Origin: Bombyx mori
Lineage: Eukaryota; Arthropoda; Insecta; Lepidoptera; Bombycidae
Length of the DNA: 64,000 nt
Direction of reading: 5' to 3'
Assembly: GCF_030269925.1 (NCBI RefSeq)
Contig: NC_085117.1
Location: 1,364,001 to 1,428,000 of the forward strand
Shown here: positions 55,701 to 63,067 of the stretch, piece after piece
Numbering within the stretch: the first letter of the stretch is position 1
Layout: every line of letters starts with the position of its first letter
Notes under the pieces: generated by a model
What the model saw: the letters and a program-made list of their open reading frames with translations, nothing else
What the model was told of the DNA's origin: nothing
The model's database searches: none
Program-made: the position numbers and the translations under genes

Positions 55701-58700
55701 AAAGTGTGTGTGTCCGCTCCGACGCACGACTGGAGTTTACTGGATATAAAAAATTAAACGAAACAATACGAGAAATAGTTCTATATTACGACAACACGAT
55801 ACACTACAGATTATTAACAAATTAACGAGACACAAAACAAACGACTAACAAATATATGAAAATACAATAATGAGAGAAACGCGCGATCAGTACGAGGCTT
55901 TGTGGCGGACTGCCGGCGCAGCAGCCCGGCGTCACCTGCGATAACGCGGCCGCGCGTTGGCTCCTGATTGGCGCGCGCACGCATCACGCAATCAGGAGCC
56001 AATCAGGCGCATAACGCATTTCGTGTGACATGCTAGTACGATTTTGGTCCCCATAATTTTCATACCCCGGGCCTATATATGTAAATCGATTCTAAAGGAG
56101 TAAACTCCAAAAAATTATTTTATTTTTTTGGTTTCATATGTGTTTTAATGTTTCCGAAGCGAAGCGAGGGCGGGTCGCTAGTTATATTATAAAGAGGATG
56201 TTAATAAGGTAAAGTTCGATGAGCAAACTTATCTATGATTGTCTGTGCGAACTGATATATGTCAGAATATAATGTTAATTTGAAAATTATAAAATACTAT
56301 TGAACTACTAAATTGTTTCTAATTATGCACGTCCTAACAGGTTATGGGCCCAGGACGTTTGCAGAAAGTGAAATAGAAATGATTTAACGATTAATTGTTT
56401 TAATAGGCGTAATCCGTTGTGTCAAGTATTTCCTGATTTTTTGAAGTTGAAGAAACTACAAAATGACTTCTAATATTAAGATTGATCGACTTACGGGTGA
56501 TAACTATGACACCTGGAAGATTCACATGCGAGCTATTCTGAAGAAGAATGATTTGTGGGAATACGTATCAGGAAAAATACCGAAACCAATACATTCAGAT
56601 TCTAAATATTCTGAATGGAATAAAATGGACGGAAAAGCCGAATCGGACATATTGTTAGCTGTCAGCCCGAGCGAGTTAATTGCACTGGATGGTTTAGACT
56701 CCTCTAAAGCAATATGGGACAAGTTAAAATCTATGTATGAGTCAAGCGGGCCAGCGCGAAAAGCGTCATTACTAAAGAGACTTGTATTAAAGCGTATGCC
56801 AGAAGATGGAGACATACGAAAACATATTTCTGATTTTTTCGACTGTGTTAAGAAGCTTAAAGAAATCGGATTAATAGTGATAGATGAGTTGCTTGCTATT
56901 TTATTACTTTATAGTTTACCGGATTCGTTCTCAATGTTTCGAACAGCAATGGAATCGCGTGATGATTTACCATCAACTGATATACTGAAAGTGAAGATTA
57001 TCGAGGATTATGAAGGTCGGAAGAGTAAGATAATAGACCAGAGGGCTATGTTCGTCAAGCGTACCAATATTTAATCAAATGCCAACCCGAAGAAGAACTT
57101 CGAACAGCACACAACTAAAAACATTGAGTGCTATCGTTGCGGTCGTCTTGGGCATATGGCGAGAGAGTGCAGAACTAAAAACGTGAGTAAGCTTAAACAA
57201 AGCTCACATAAAGCAGAATGTAATAGTGATGATGAGCTCAAGACAAATATGTTAGTAAGTACCACCAAAGAGGTGATGATAGCCGAGCAGAGAGCTCCTG
57301 TATGGTGTATTGACAGTGGATGTACGGGACATATGTGTAACAACAAACAATTGATTAAAGATTTTACTCGAGTTGATACAGATTTGAATTTGGCTAATGG
57401 TAAAACTACAAAAATTAGCGGTTCGGGAAAAGTCAGTATTATGGTAGACACAGGCAGCGAAAAGCGCCATGTTGATATTAAAAAAGTGTTCTACGTGTCG
57501 GATCTACGAACTAATTTATTATCAGTTGCGAAGATGACAGATCACGGGTTTGAAGTTCGCTTCAATAAAAATTATGCAATTGTCATAGATGACAATAATA
57601 AGGTTCATATGCGAGCGGATCGAGTTGGTAACTTATACCACGTCCGAATGAGCCAAGATGATGTCAATAATGTTGAAATGGTGAAAAAACCTATAGATAT
57701 GTGGCACGAGCGCCTCGGCCACCTTAACGAGCGTGATTTGAAGGCAATGGCGAAAAATGGCCTTGTTCATGGCCTATCATTGAAGGACAACGAAAAATTG
57801 TCAGAGTGTGAAATATGTATAAGTGAAAAACAGACATGCACGCCTTTTTCTAAAGGAAGCGAAGATCGTACCAGTGAACTATTGGAGATCGTGCATACAG
57901 ATGTGTGCGGACCAATGAGACAACAGTCTATGGGCGGTAAAAAGTATTTTGTCACGTTCATCGACGACAAATCAAGATGGTGTGAAGTATACTTTATTGC
58001 TAATAAAAGCGACGTACTTCAAGTTTTCAAAGATTACAAGGCTTACGTGGAAAAATTGACAGGAAAGAAGATCAAAAATCTACAATCCGATAACGGTCGA
58101 GAATATATTAACAAAGACTTTGATGATTTCTTGAAGAAAGAAGGAATAAGACGGAGGTTGACGGCACCTTATACGCCTCAGCAGAACGGGATTTCGGAGA
58201 GAAAGAACAGGACACTGCTGGAGATGGCCCGTTGTATGATGCGTCAGGCGGGAAGCCCTCCTGTTTTTTGGGCTGAAGCAATTAATACTGCTAATTACAT
58301 AAGGAACCGGTGCCCAACTGCAGCTCTTGATGGTCAAATACCATTTACCCTGTGGAAAAGAAAGAAACCTACCGTAATCTACATGCGTTTGTTTGGATCG
58401 AAAGCGTATTATAAAAACAAAGGAACGCAGAAGGGAAAATTCGAATTAAGTTCAGAGCTTGGAATATTTATGGGCTATGATACTGAGTCTAAAGCTTACA
58501 GAATACATGATCCTAAGACTAGAAGGATCGTCATTTCTCGCGATGTGAAGTTTATGAACGAGACAGCATTCTGTCATGAGTATAAAGAAATACGAAATGA
58601 TGAAGAAGAGAGTTTTGATAATTCGAAGATAGTCGTTGAATTGATAGGACATGATCAGAAGAAGGAAAATCGAAAAACAAACCCCATGAGAGGGAGAGGA

Positions 58701-61700
58701 AGACCAAGGATAGTTCGTACTGGCTTAGTGGGAAGACCGCGCAAAGAGTATAAACCAGCTACTATCAGTACAGAGAGTGAAACTGAATCAGAGTATGAAG
58801 TAGATAATGAAGAAACAACAGCTGGAATTGCGATTATTGAACCTAAAACATGGAAAGAAATAGAAAAGACTGATGACGAACCTGAATGGCGAAGGGCTTT
58901 AGAAGACGAGTATTTGGCACAATTAAAGAATGTTACATGGGAAATAGTCCCACGACCGAAAAATAGAAAAGTGATTGGTAGCAGATTTGTATTTCAAACA
59001 AAGAATACAGGGAAGAAAGTACGGCTTGTCGCAAAGGGATGTTCTCAAAGGCCAGGGGAGGATATTTACGAAACCTCTTCTCCTGTTGTAAGGTCTTCAT
59101 CTGTGAGACTCATAGCTGCAGTGTCAGCTGAGTTAGGATTAGAGATGCATCAAATGGATGTAGTAACAGCTTACTTGAATGGTACTCTCGAAGAAGATGT
59201 ATTCATGGAAATACCAGATAAACTATCAGATGTCTTAGAAAGTGTACTAGCAAACCAAAATATTGGATCAAAAAGAAATATTATAAGAGATAAGAATATA
59301 CTTCATACAGCTAAACGCTGGAACGAAGCATTGAATGAGTGTGAGAATAATGTGTGTTTGTTAAAGAAGTCTTTGTATGGTTTGCGTCAATCAGGATTAC
59401 AGTGGCATAAAAAGTTAGTAGGAAGGTTGAAGAATATTGGTTTTGAAGCATTACCACAAGAACCTTGTGTGTTTGTTGCGCAAAGGGATGAAAAAATGAT
59501 GTTAATTGCTATTTATGTAGATGACATTATCCTAGCTACTAATGATGAGGTGTGGTTGCATGATGTTAAGCGTAAGTTATCTAATGCCTTTGAAATGAAG
59601 GATATGGGAAAAATCAGTACTTGTTTGGGTATCGAATTTTCACGTGATAAGGAGCATAGAGTGTATTTAAAGCAAGGTGCGTATATAGATAAAGTATTAG
59701 AGCGTTATGGTATGAGTGATTGTAAACCTATATCAACACCTATGGATGTGAACGTTAAACTAGAAAAACCCAACAGTGTAAACAATGATGTTATGAGTCA
59801 GTACCCTTACCAGAACCTTATAGGTGCCCTTATGTATTTGGCTGTATCTACCAGACCGGATATAGCTTATACTGTAAATTATTTAAGCCAATTTAACACT
59901 AATTATGATGTACAGCATTGGAAGGCAGCTAAGCGAGTGTTGAGGTATTTGAAAGGTACATCAACTTTCGGCTTAATGTATGAGAGGACAGGTGTACCAT
60001 TGTTTGGTGTAGTTGATGCAGACTGGGGTGCAAATACGATTGATCGAAGGTCATATTCCGGTTTTGCATTTATTTTAGCAGGTGCCCCAATTACCTGGGA
60101 AGCACGAAAACAGCGTACCGTTGCATTATCGAGCACAGAAGCAGAGTACTTGGCGCTTTCTGAAGCAACTAAGGAAGCTATGTATCTCAGAAATGTGGTA
60201 AATAATGTTGGTGTAAAATGTGGTTGTGTGACATTATTTAATGACAACCAGGGTGCTATGAAGCTTGCACAGAGTAGAAGCTATCATTCTCGCACTAAGC
60301 ATATTGATGTTAGACACCATTTTGTTCGAGATATGTGTGAACAGGGTGTGATTGATTTGAAATACTTGAGTACAGACAAAATGCCTGCTGATATTTTGAC
60401 CAAGGGCTTGTGTGGGATGAAGCATTATGAATGCATGAACAATTTAGGAATGATGGAATAATCATAATTATCTGTGATGTCTGTAGTTAAAAGCTCACGA
60501 CTTTAAGAGGAGGTGTTAATAAGGTAAAGTTCGATGAGCAAACTTATCTATGATTGTCTGTGCGAACTGATATATGTCAGAATATAATGTTAATTTGAAA
60601 ATTATAAAATACTATTGAACTACTAAATTGTTTCTAATTATGCACGTCCTAACAGAGGAAATGTTTGTTTGTTTGTATTGAATAGGCTCCGAAACTGCTA
60701 AGCCGATTTAAAAAATTCTTTCACTATTTCGAAGCTACACTATTCCCGAGTGACATAGGCTATATAATATAATATTATTTGGAAAAATTAAGAATCCTTA
60801 CTAAAACTCCAATAATGTAACCCAAGGTGTAAAAAAAATTACCTAAAATATTCTTTACATCGCGTGCCCTGCGAAAACGATTCATGATAGAATAAAATAA
60901 TGTACAACGACTTTGTAGAACACATTATTATTTACAAAAGTGTCGCAACAGCATATGTCTAACTATTATAGTTATGCCGCAATAAGTGTTCTTTTATTTA
61001 AAAAAAATAAAACAACGTCAAATATCGTTGAAATTTTTGTTAAAGACCCGAGCGGAGCCGGAGCGGACCGCTTGTATGTTATATAACTGAATCTGTATAA
61101 TGTACATAGCGCATAACTTTAGAACGCCGGCAGCAAATTTGTCAGGAGAAGGAAATAGGCAGGGCGGTGGTACCTACCCGTGCGGACTCACAAGAGGTCC
61201 TACCACCATTTGTACTGAAACTAATGAACCGAACTTAATTTTTGCTCCATTCAAGATCACAGCGCAATTTTTTTTTTATTGCTTAGATGAATGGACGAGC
61301 TCACAGCCCACCTGATGTTAAGTGGTTACTGGAGCCCATAGACATCTACAACGTAAATGCGCCACCCACCTTGAGATATAAGTTCTAAGGTCTCAACTAT
61401 AGTTACAACGGCTGCCCCACCCTTCAAACCGAAACGCATTACTACTTCACGGCAGAAATAGGCGGGGTGGTGGTACCTACCCGTGCGGACTCCTCAGAGG
61501 TCCTACCAACAGTGATTACGCAAATTATAATTTTGCGGGTTTGATTTTTATTACACGATGTTATTCCTTCACCGTGGAAGTCAATCTTGAACAATTGTTG
61601 AGTACGTATTTCATTAGAAAAATTGGTACCCGCCTGAGATTCGAACACCGGTGCATCGCTCAACACGAATGCACCAGACGTCTTATCCTTTAGGCCACGA

Positions 61701-61841
61701 CAACCTCTAGGCTAATATAAAAAATGGCAGCATTTACATGTTTTAGTGCTAATCAGTGAAATATATTTAAATATAATTTTTTTTATAATTTTCAGCGGAC
61801 AAGTTTACGATCTAATCAAAGGAACTGTTTGTGATAATTAA
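43706..61841 (+). CDS. Yellow / major royal jelly protein family member (secreted)
   Basis: Nine coding exons: 43706-43841, 47496-47654, 48870-49043, 50104-50220, 50961-51137, 53225-53385, 53929-54112, 55390-55492, 61796-61841. The sum is 1,257 nt (418 aa plus TAA), with all phases consistent. A hydrophobic signal (MFKINYVLLIFVLSNCVNC) is followed by hallmarks of the MRJP/Yellow beta-propeller: LYAWKQLGYDF, DSCARLWMVDTG (140-151), AYITDLATNGLIVF (214-227), DGLFSIALS (262-270), YYHPMVSTHEYAI, LGSRGPLSQS (310-319), GIVCW and a C-terminal DLIKGTVCDN. C142, C209, C343 and C416 fit the conserved disulphide set. Length is typical (400-450 aa). Some Yellow proteins act in melanin chemistry, but the family is diverse and the subtype cannot be fixed here. 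Exon 8 is small (103 nt) and the last is only 46 nt, separated by a 6.3-kb intron that holds a copia element. Possible AATAAA sites at 62011 and 62015. Confidence 0.92.
43842..44174. other. Start of Yellow-gene intron 1, no feature seen
   Basis: AT-rich unique sequence between exon 1 and the hAT-type MITE. Confidence 0.5.
44183..44438. mobile_element. hAT-type MITE with perfect 8-bp target duplication
   Basis: A 256-bp element with ends CAGTCTTTCCCAAAG and CTTTGGGAATCCCTG. The target duplication CTCTAAAC lies at 44175-44182 and 44439-44446. No coding capacity. In Yellow-gene intron 1. Confidence 0.93.
44511..44984. mobile_element. Foldback-type element with arms of about 60 bp, holding a Bm1
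   Basis: The arm at 44511-44573 (with ggtcaccggtgtcctacgcg) is repeated inverted at 44921-44984, down to the inner 'agtaattatgtcgatt'. Most of the interior is a Bm1 (44647-44840). Confidence 0.75.
44647..44840 (-). mobile_element. Bm1 SINE with internal deletion
   Basis: 'gtaagttctaagg' jumps to 'ttaccgcttcacgcc', losing about 45 bp. Inside the foldback element. Confidence 0.88.
45049..45308 (+). repeat. R2f, complete
   Basis: 'cttcaagcaccggtcacctc' to 'gaatggtagggaaaaaaa'. Confidence 0.75.
45325..45428 (-). mobile_element. Bm1 SINE, 5' part of body
   Basis: 'cctgccccacccatcaaact' to 'gacgtcctaccacca'. Confidence 0.82.
45719..45780. repeat. Dispersed repeat, inverse of 63733-63795
   Basis: 'aacatataagtttaggggc' and 'cgctacaagatgtcgct' recur inverted near the window end. 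Confidence 0.8.
46006..46301 (-). mobile_element. Helitron-like family A, complete
   Basis: Reverse orientation, from CTAGCTGACCCGGC to the inverse of TCTATATATATA. Nested in the TTAA-flanked MITE. Confidence 0.75.
46302..46542 (-). mobile_element. Bm1 SINE, headless
   Basis: Starts at the last base of a Helitron-like element; ends 'ctaccaccagtaag'. Confidence 0.93.
46840..47010 (-). mobile_element. RTE-type LINE fragment, reverse
   Basis: The reverse strand reads a protein-like GRPKKKWMDCV segment (from 'aagaagaaatggatggattg'). Confidence 0.55.
47220..47478 (+). repeat. R2f, complete
   Basis: Ends ('cttaggtaggaaaaaaaat') 18 bp before Yellow exon 2, so its tail sits in the branch-point/polypyrimidine zone. 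Confidence 0.72.
47947..48113 (-). mobile_element. Bm1 SINE, deleted copy
   Basis: 'gttaccggacccaccttgag' shows loss of about 40 bp; truncated at 'ggcagggcggtg'. Confidence 0.85.
48522..48575 (+). mobile_element. Bm1 SINE, 54-bp fragment
   Basis: 'tactggtggtaggatctctt' to 'agaggtaccatccc'. Confidence 0.82.
49095..49326 (+). mobile_element. RTE-type LINE C-terminus with (ATG)n tail
   Basis: Encodes ISKLKWQWAGHISRK and RSAGRPQARWSDDL, then ends in tgatgatgatgatgat. In Yellow-gene intron 3. Confidence 0.75.
49366..49517 (+). mobile_element. Bm1 SINE, 3' half
   Basis: 'tgttgtaactatacttgag' to 'catctaagcaataaaaaac', directly after a LINE 3' end. Confidence 0.9.
49755..49962 (+). mobile_element. 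RTE-type LINE C-terminus with (ATG)n tail
   Basis: Encodes SVGRPPTRWTDDLV and AEDRIMWKALGKAYVQQW, then ends in tgatgatgatgatgatga. A different subfamily from the copy 430 bp upstream. Confidence 0.75.
50277..50735 (+). repeat. 25-bp minisatellite (about 18 copies) in Yellow-gene intron 4
   Basis: Units of the form 'attgacacactatgaaattg' plus 'acgac' or 'tcgac' repeat every 25 bp. Variants alternate between 'gtcgac' and 'gacgag' endings, giving partial higher-order structure. It starts about 57 bp after exon 4. Confidence 0.93.
50775..50905 (+). mobile_element. Bm1 fragment, diverged
   Basis: 'gtctcaaagtggatggtggc' to an (AAT)n tail, 56 bp before Yellow exon 5. Confidence 0.7.
51164..51876 (+). 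mobile_element. ATCGAGGGG MITE split by a full-length Bm1
   Basis: Left end atatcgagggg at 51164 and right end cccctcgatat at about 51866. The sequence breaks after 'gataccaaat' and resumes at 'aaaacggacctttaatt' beyond a Bm1, whereas the uninterrupted family member reads straight through at about 16040-16060. It begins 27 bp after Yellow exon 5. Confidence 0.85.
51348..51791 (+). mobile_element. Bm1 SINE, full length, nested in a MITE
   Basis: The A box (tggcctaaaggataacacg) and B box (gttcgaatcccgc) are intact and the poly(A) tail is longer than 15 bp. A (GTC)n run precedes the head. Confidence 0.95.
52029..52316 (+). mobile_element. Helitron-like family A, complete
   Basis: TCTATATATATAAAAATGAA to CCGGGTCAGCTAG, in Yellow-gene intron 5. 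Confidence 0.77.
52838..52930 (+). repeat. tRNA-like SINE fragment
   Basis: B-box-like 'tgggttagatccccgcatcgg' followed by 'gcaaagattcgtgtaatgg', a combination common in lepidopteran SINEs. Confidence 0.45.
52960..53175 (+). repeat. R2f, 5'-truncated
   Basis: 'gggctcgacgagtaaatgaa' to 'aataggtagaaaaaaa', 50 bp before Yellow exon 6. Confidence 0.72.
53428..53850 (+). repeat. 134-bp tandem repeat (three copies) in Yellow-gene intron 6
   Basis: The marker 'gcgctgtaacacagggg' occurs at 53529, 53663 and 53797, a period of 134 bp. Each unit carries a 'tttgcag' that resembles a splice acceptor. The array starts about 40 bp after exon 6. Confidence 0.9.
54329..54628. repeat. 300-bp CT/CCCCCTCT polypyrimidine tract
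   Basis: Homopyrimidine tract of CTCTCTCCCCCTCTCT-type units in Yellow-gene intron 7. No native protein is supported. Confidence 0.97.
54815..54926 (-). mobile_element. Jockey-type LINE tail
   Basis: 'attgcccttgtaggcagacgg' to 'ccaggggcagatccgagcc', then fused to a Bm1 fragment. Confidence 0.7.
54927..55027 (-). mobile_element. Bm1 fragment fused to a Jockey-type 3' end
   Basis: 'taccccgcccttcaaacc' starts directly after 'gatccgagccgc' of the LINE tail, a chimeric junction. Confidence 0.82.
55043..55160 (-). mobile_element. Jockey-type LINE fragment, diverged
   Basis: 'catcgcctatggacatta' and 'agaaacaccgcaggggg' align with the 7840-7950 region of the better copy. Confidence 0.5.
55550..56181 (+). 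mobile_element. Helitron-like family C with internal GC-rich insert
   Basis: TCTATACTATAATAATATTA to GGGCGGGTCGCTAG. An insert of about 430 bp (55690-56115) with ends ggagtttact / agtaaactcc holds a strong hairpin. Begins 58 bp after Yellow exon 8. Confidence 0.65.
55957..56002. repeat. Perfect 14-bp inverted repeat (hairpin) in GC-rich insert
   Basis: TTGGCTCCTGATTG (55957-55970) and CAATCAGGAGCCAA (55989-56002) with an 18-base GC-rich loop. Confidence 0.9.
56199..56339 (+). repeat. Copia 5' LTR
   Basis: 141 bp, starts TGTTAATAAGG and ends CCTAACA (TG...CA). I found no difference from the 3' LTR on reading base by base. Confidence 0.96.
56340..56354 (+). promoter_or_regulatory. Copia primer-binding site
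   Basis: GGTTATGGGCCCAGG begins at the first base after the 5' LTR. It matches the copia-type site, which pairs with an internal part of initiator tRNA-Met rather than its 3' end. Confidence 0.8.
56463..57074 (+). CDS. gag: Copia Gag region, ending at an in-frame stop
   Basis: 203 codons from the ATG at 56463 to TAA at 57072-57074. The N-terminus (LTGDNYDTWKIHMRAIL) and the later WDKLKSMYES are typical of the copia Gag (UBN2/retrotransposon gag) fold, which packages element RNA. The nucleocapsid zinc knuckle (CYRCGRLGHMAREC, CX2CX4HX4C, about 57132-57173) lies after the stop in the same frame. The stop therefore cuts Gag before its nucleic-acid-binding motif. Copia elements usually encode one continuous polyprotein, so this looks like a nonsense mutation, although a programmed stop cannot be excluded from sequence alone. 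Confidence 0.9.
   Translation: MTSNIKIDRLTGDNYDTWKIHMRAILKKNDLWEYVSGKIPKPIHSDSKYSEWNKMDGKAESDILLAVSPSELIALDGLDSSKAIWDKLKSMYESSGPARKASLLKRLVLKRMPEDGDIRKHISDFFDCVKKLKEIGLIVIDELLAILLLYSLPDSFSMFRTAMESRDDLPSTDILKVKIIEDYEGRKSKIIDQRAMFVKRTNI
57156..60461 (+). CDS. pol: Copia Pol polyprotein (protease, integrase, reverse transcriptase, RNase H)
   Basis: Open for 1,101 codons from this ATG. The frame is open from 57075 and is the same as gag, so the ATG inside the zinc knuckle is probably not a natural start. In order: protease WCIDSGCTGHM (57300s); GAG-pre-integrase HERLGHLNERDL; integrase HHCC, with the catalytic triad in HTDVCGPM, SDNGREY and NGISERKN (last two acidic residues 35 apart); reverse transcriptase with QMDVVTAYLNG and YVDDIILA (59514-59540); RNase H with DADWG and SSTEAEYLAL. 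All catalytic signatures are present and no other stop or frameshift was seen. The domain order (integrase before RT) defines Ty1/copia. Confidence 0.96.
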   Translation: MARECRTKNVSKLKQSSHKAECNSDDELKTNMLVSTTKEVMIAEQRAPVWCIDSGCTGHMCNNKQLIKDFTRVDTDLNLANGKTTKISGSGKVSIMVDTGSEKRHVDIKKVFYVSDLRTNLLSVAKMTDHGFEVRFNKNYAIVIDDNNKVHMRADRVGNLYHVRMSQDDVNNVEMVKKPIDMWHERLGHLNERDLKAMAKNGLVHGLSLKDNEKLSECEICISEKQTCTPFSKGSEDRTSELLEIVHTDVCGPMRQQSMGGKKYFVTFIDDKSRWCEVYFIANKSDVLQVFKDYKAYVEKLTGKKIKNLQSDNGREYINKDFDDFLKKEGIRRRLTAPYTPQQNGISERKNRTLLEMARCMMRQAGSPPVFWAEAINTANYIRNRCPTAALDGQIPFTLWKRKKPTVIYMRLFGSKAYYKNKGTQKGKFELSSELGIFMGYDTESKAYRIHDPKTRRIVISRDVKFMNETAFCHEYKEIRNDEEESFDNSKIVVELIGHDQKKENRKTNPMRGRGRPRIVRTGLVGRPRKEYKPATISTESETESEYEVDNEETTAGIAIIEPKTWKEIEKTDDEPEWRRALEDEYLAQLKNVTWEIVPRPKNRKVIGSRFVFQTKNTGKKVRLVAKGCSQRPGEDIYETSSPVVRSSSVRLIAAVSAELGLEMHQMDVVTAYLNGTLEEDVFMEIPDKLSDVLESVLANQNIGSKRNIIRDKNILHTAKRWNEALNECENNVCLLKKSLYGLRQSGLQWHKKLVGRLKNIGFEALPQEPCVFVAQRDEKMMLIAIYVDDIILATNDEVWLHDVKRKLSNAFEMKDMGKISTCLGIEFSRDKEHRVYLKQGAYIDKVLERYGMSDCKPISTPMDVNVKLEKPNSVNNDVMSQYPYQNLIGALMYLAVSTRPDIAYTVNYLSQFNTNYDVQHWKAAKRVLRYLKGTSTFGLMYERTGVPLFGVVDADWGANTIDRRSYSGFAFILAGAPITWEARKQRTVALSSTEAEYLALSEATKEAMYLRNVVNNVGVKCGCVTLFNDNQGAMKLAQSRSYHSRTKHIDVRHHFVRDMCEQGVIDLKYLSTDKMPADILTKGLCGMKHYECMNNLGMME
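60505..60513 (+). promoter_or_regulatory. Copia polypurine tract
   Basis: AAGAGGAGG directly precedes the 3' LTR, the expected place of plus-strand priming. Confidence 0.8.
60514..60654 (+). repeat. Copia 3' LTR
   Basis: 141 bp, identical to the 5' LTR and followed directly by the GAGGA target duplication. Confidence 0.96.
61147..61208 (-). mobile_element. Bm1 SINE, 60-bp fragment
   Basis: 'gaaataggcagggcggtgg' to 'gtcctaccacca'. Confidence 0.85.
61267..61704 (-). mobile_element. Bm1 SINE, full length, in Yellow-gene last intron
   Basis: Tail, body and inverse tRNA-like head (gcctgagattcgaac ... gtcttatcctttaggccac). Ends about 90 bp before the last exon. Confidence 0.95.
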
Positions 61842-62010
61842 ATGATTTTATTTATTTAATTTTTACTAACGTCCGGTTCAAGAATACGTCGTCTAGATAT
61901 AATTGCGCGTAATTCGCATTAGTCGCGAAATTAGATTAATAAGAAACTTGTCAAGAAAAAACAGCGCTTACCGATCCCAGAAGTGACATACACAGAAAAA
62001 GACTTCATTG

Positions 62011-62020
62011 AATAAATAAA
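62011..62020 (+). terminator. Likely polyadenylation signal of the Yellow-family gene
   Basis: Overlapping AATAAATAAA lies 170 bp downstream of the TAA stop. The interval between stop and signal is AT-rich and contains no recognised repeat, as expected for a native 3' UTR. Confidence 0.55.
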
Positions 62021-62065
62021 ACCTTATTTAAGGCTCAATTTTGTTTCATTTTCATTTTTTAATTG

Positions 62066-62198
62066 CCTTTTTTTATTTAGAATTTAGATGGATGCACGAG
62101 CTCACAGCCCACCTGGTGTTAAGTGGTTACTGGAGCCAATAGACATCTACAACGCAAATGCGCCACCCACCTTGAGATATAAGTTCTAAGGTCTCACT
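62066..62198 (-). mobile_element. Bm1 SINE, 3' half
   Basis: Stops at 'ctaaggtctca', where the poly(T) of the next Bm1 begins. Confidence 0.9.
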
Positions 62199-62446
62199 TT
62201 TATTTTTATTTTTTTATTGCTTAGATGGGTGGACGCGCTCACAGCCCACCTGGTGTTAAGTGGTTACTGGAGCCCATAGACATCTACAACGTAAATGCGC
62301 CACCCGCCTTGAGATATAAGTTCTAAGGTCTCAGTATAGTTACAACGGCTGCTCCGCCCTTCAAACCGAAACTCTTTACTGTTTTACGGCAGAAATAGGC
62401 AGGGCGGTGGTACCTACCCGTGCGGACTCACAAGACGTCCTACCAG
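62199..62446 (-). mobile_element. Bm1 SINE, headless, directly joined to the previous copy
   Basis: Same orientation; begins with cttttatttttatttttt and runs to 'gacgtcctacca'. Tandem arrangement suggests insertion of one Bm1 into another. Confidence 0.92.
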
Positions 62447-62728
62447 GAGATTGAAACCAGTTTTATTCAAATATTTAGCTTTACATGTCATTTGAATAAC
62501 TTGAATTCTATTAATTTATTTTCAGTCTGACAATAATAAATTAGGTTATTATTAATTTTTCGACTCCAAAATATGTAGTTTGGAATAGTTTAGCATTTTG
62601 AACGATTTTCCTGCACATAAATATTAGGTATAAAAATCTGTTTTTTTTTGGAATCATAAATTACTTTATCGAATTAAATAATATAATTCTATATAATGCT
62701 GCTTTATCTAATCTTTTTTTATTATGTA

Positions 62729-62775
62729 CTAGTGGTCCAACAGGAGTCGAAATTCAACTATAATTAGTAATAGGT
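62729..62775 (-). mobile_element. Helitron-like family B, 3' fragment
   Basis: CTAGTGGTCCAACAGGAGTC followed by the 'attcaactataatta' block only. Confidence 0.55.
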
Positions 62776-62849
62776 ACTAGTACGCAGTACTAATTATAGT
62801 ACCAGTACTTAAGTACCGAGATGAGAGCGTCGTTAAATCCTAACTATTT

Positions 62850-63007
62850 ATAGGGTTTGAAGGTTGGGGCAGCCGTTGTAACTATACTTGAGACCTTTGA
62901 ACTTATATCTCAAGGTGTGTGGCGCATTTTACGTTGTGTATGTCTATGGGCTCCAGTAATCATTTAACACCAGGTGGGCTGTGAGCTCGTCTAAGCAATA
63001 AAAAAAA
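62850..63007 (+). mobile_element. Bm1 SINE, 3' half
   Basis: 'agggtttgaaggttggggca' to 'gtctaagcaataaaaaaaat'. Confidence 0.9.
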
Positions 63008-63067
63008 TATTAAAAAAAATCTTTTTCAATTTATGTTACAATTTTCATTACATTATCATATTATATG

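Larger units (their letters stand above)
56199..60654 (+). mobile_element. Ty1/copia LTR retrotransposon, young insertion in the Yellow-gene last intron
   Basis: A 4,456-bp element with identical 141-bp LTRs, a copia-type primer-binding site, a polypurine tract and a 5-bp target duplication, GAGGA (56194-56198 and 60655-60659). The internal part is one reading frame broken by a single stop codon. It is inserted in the sense orientation between Yellow exons 8 and 9, and within a Helitron-like repeat. Confidence 0.97.
56182..61078 (+). mobile_element. Second Helitron-like family C element, split by copia
   Basis: The 5' end 'ttatattataaagagga' at 56182-56198 continues after copia with 'gaggaaatgtttgtttg' (60655) and runs to 'gcggagccggagcggaccgc' near 61073. 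It abuts the previous copy head-to-tail. Confidence 0.6.

Noticed and set aside
61796..61841. Direct splice of Yellow exon 7 to the last exon, skipping exon 8
   Set aside because: The phases do not match (it would read a few residues and stop), whereas exon 8 at 55390-55492 restores phase and supplies a conserved segment.
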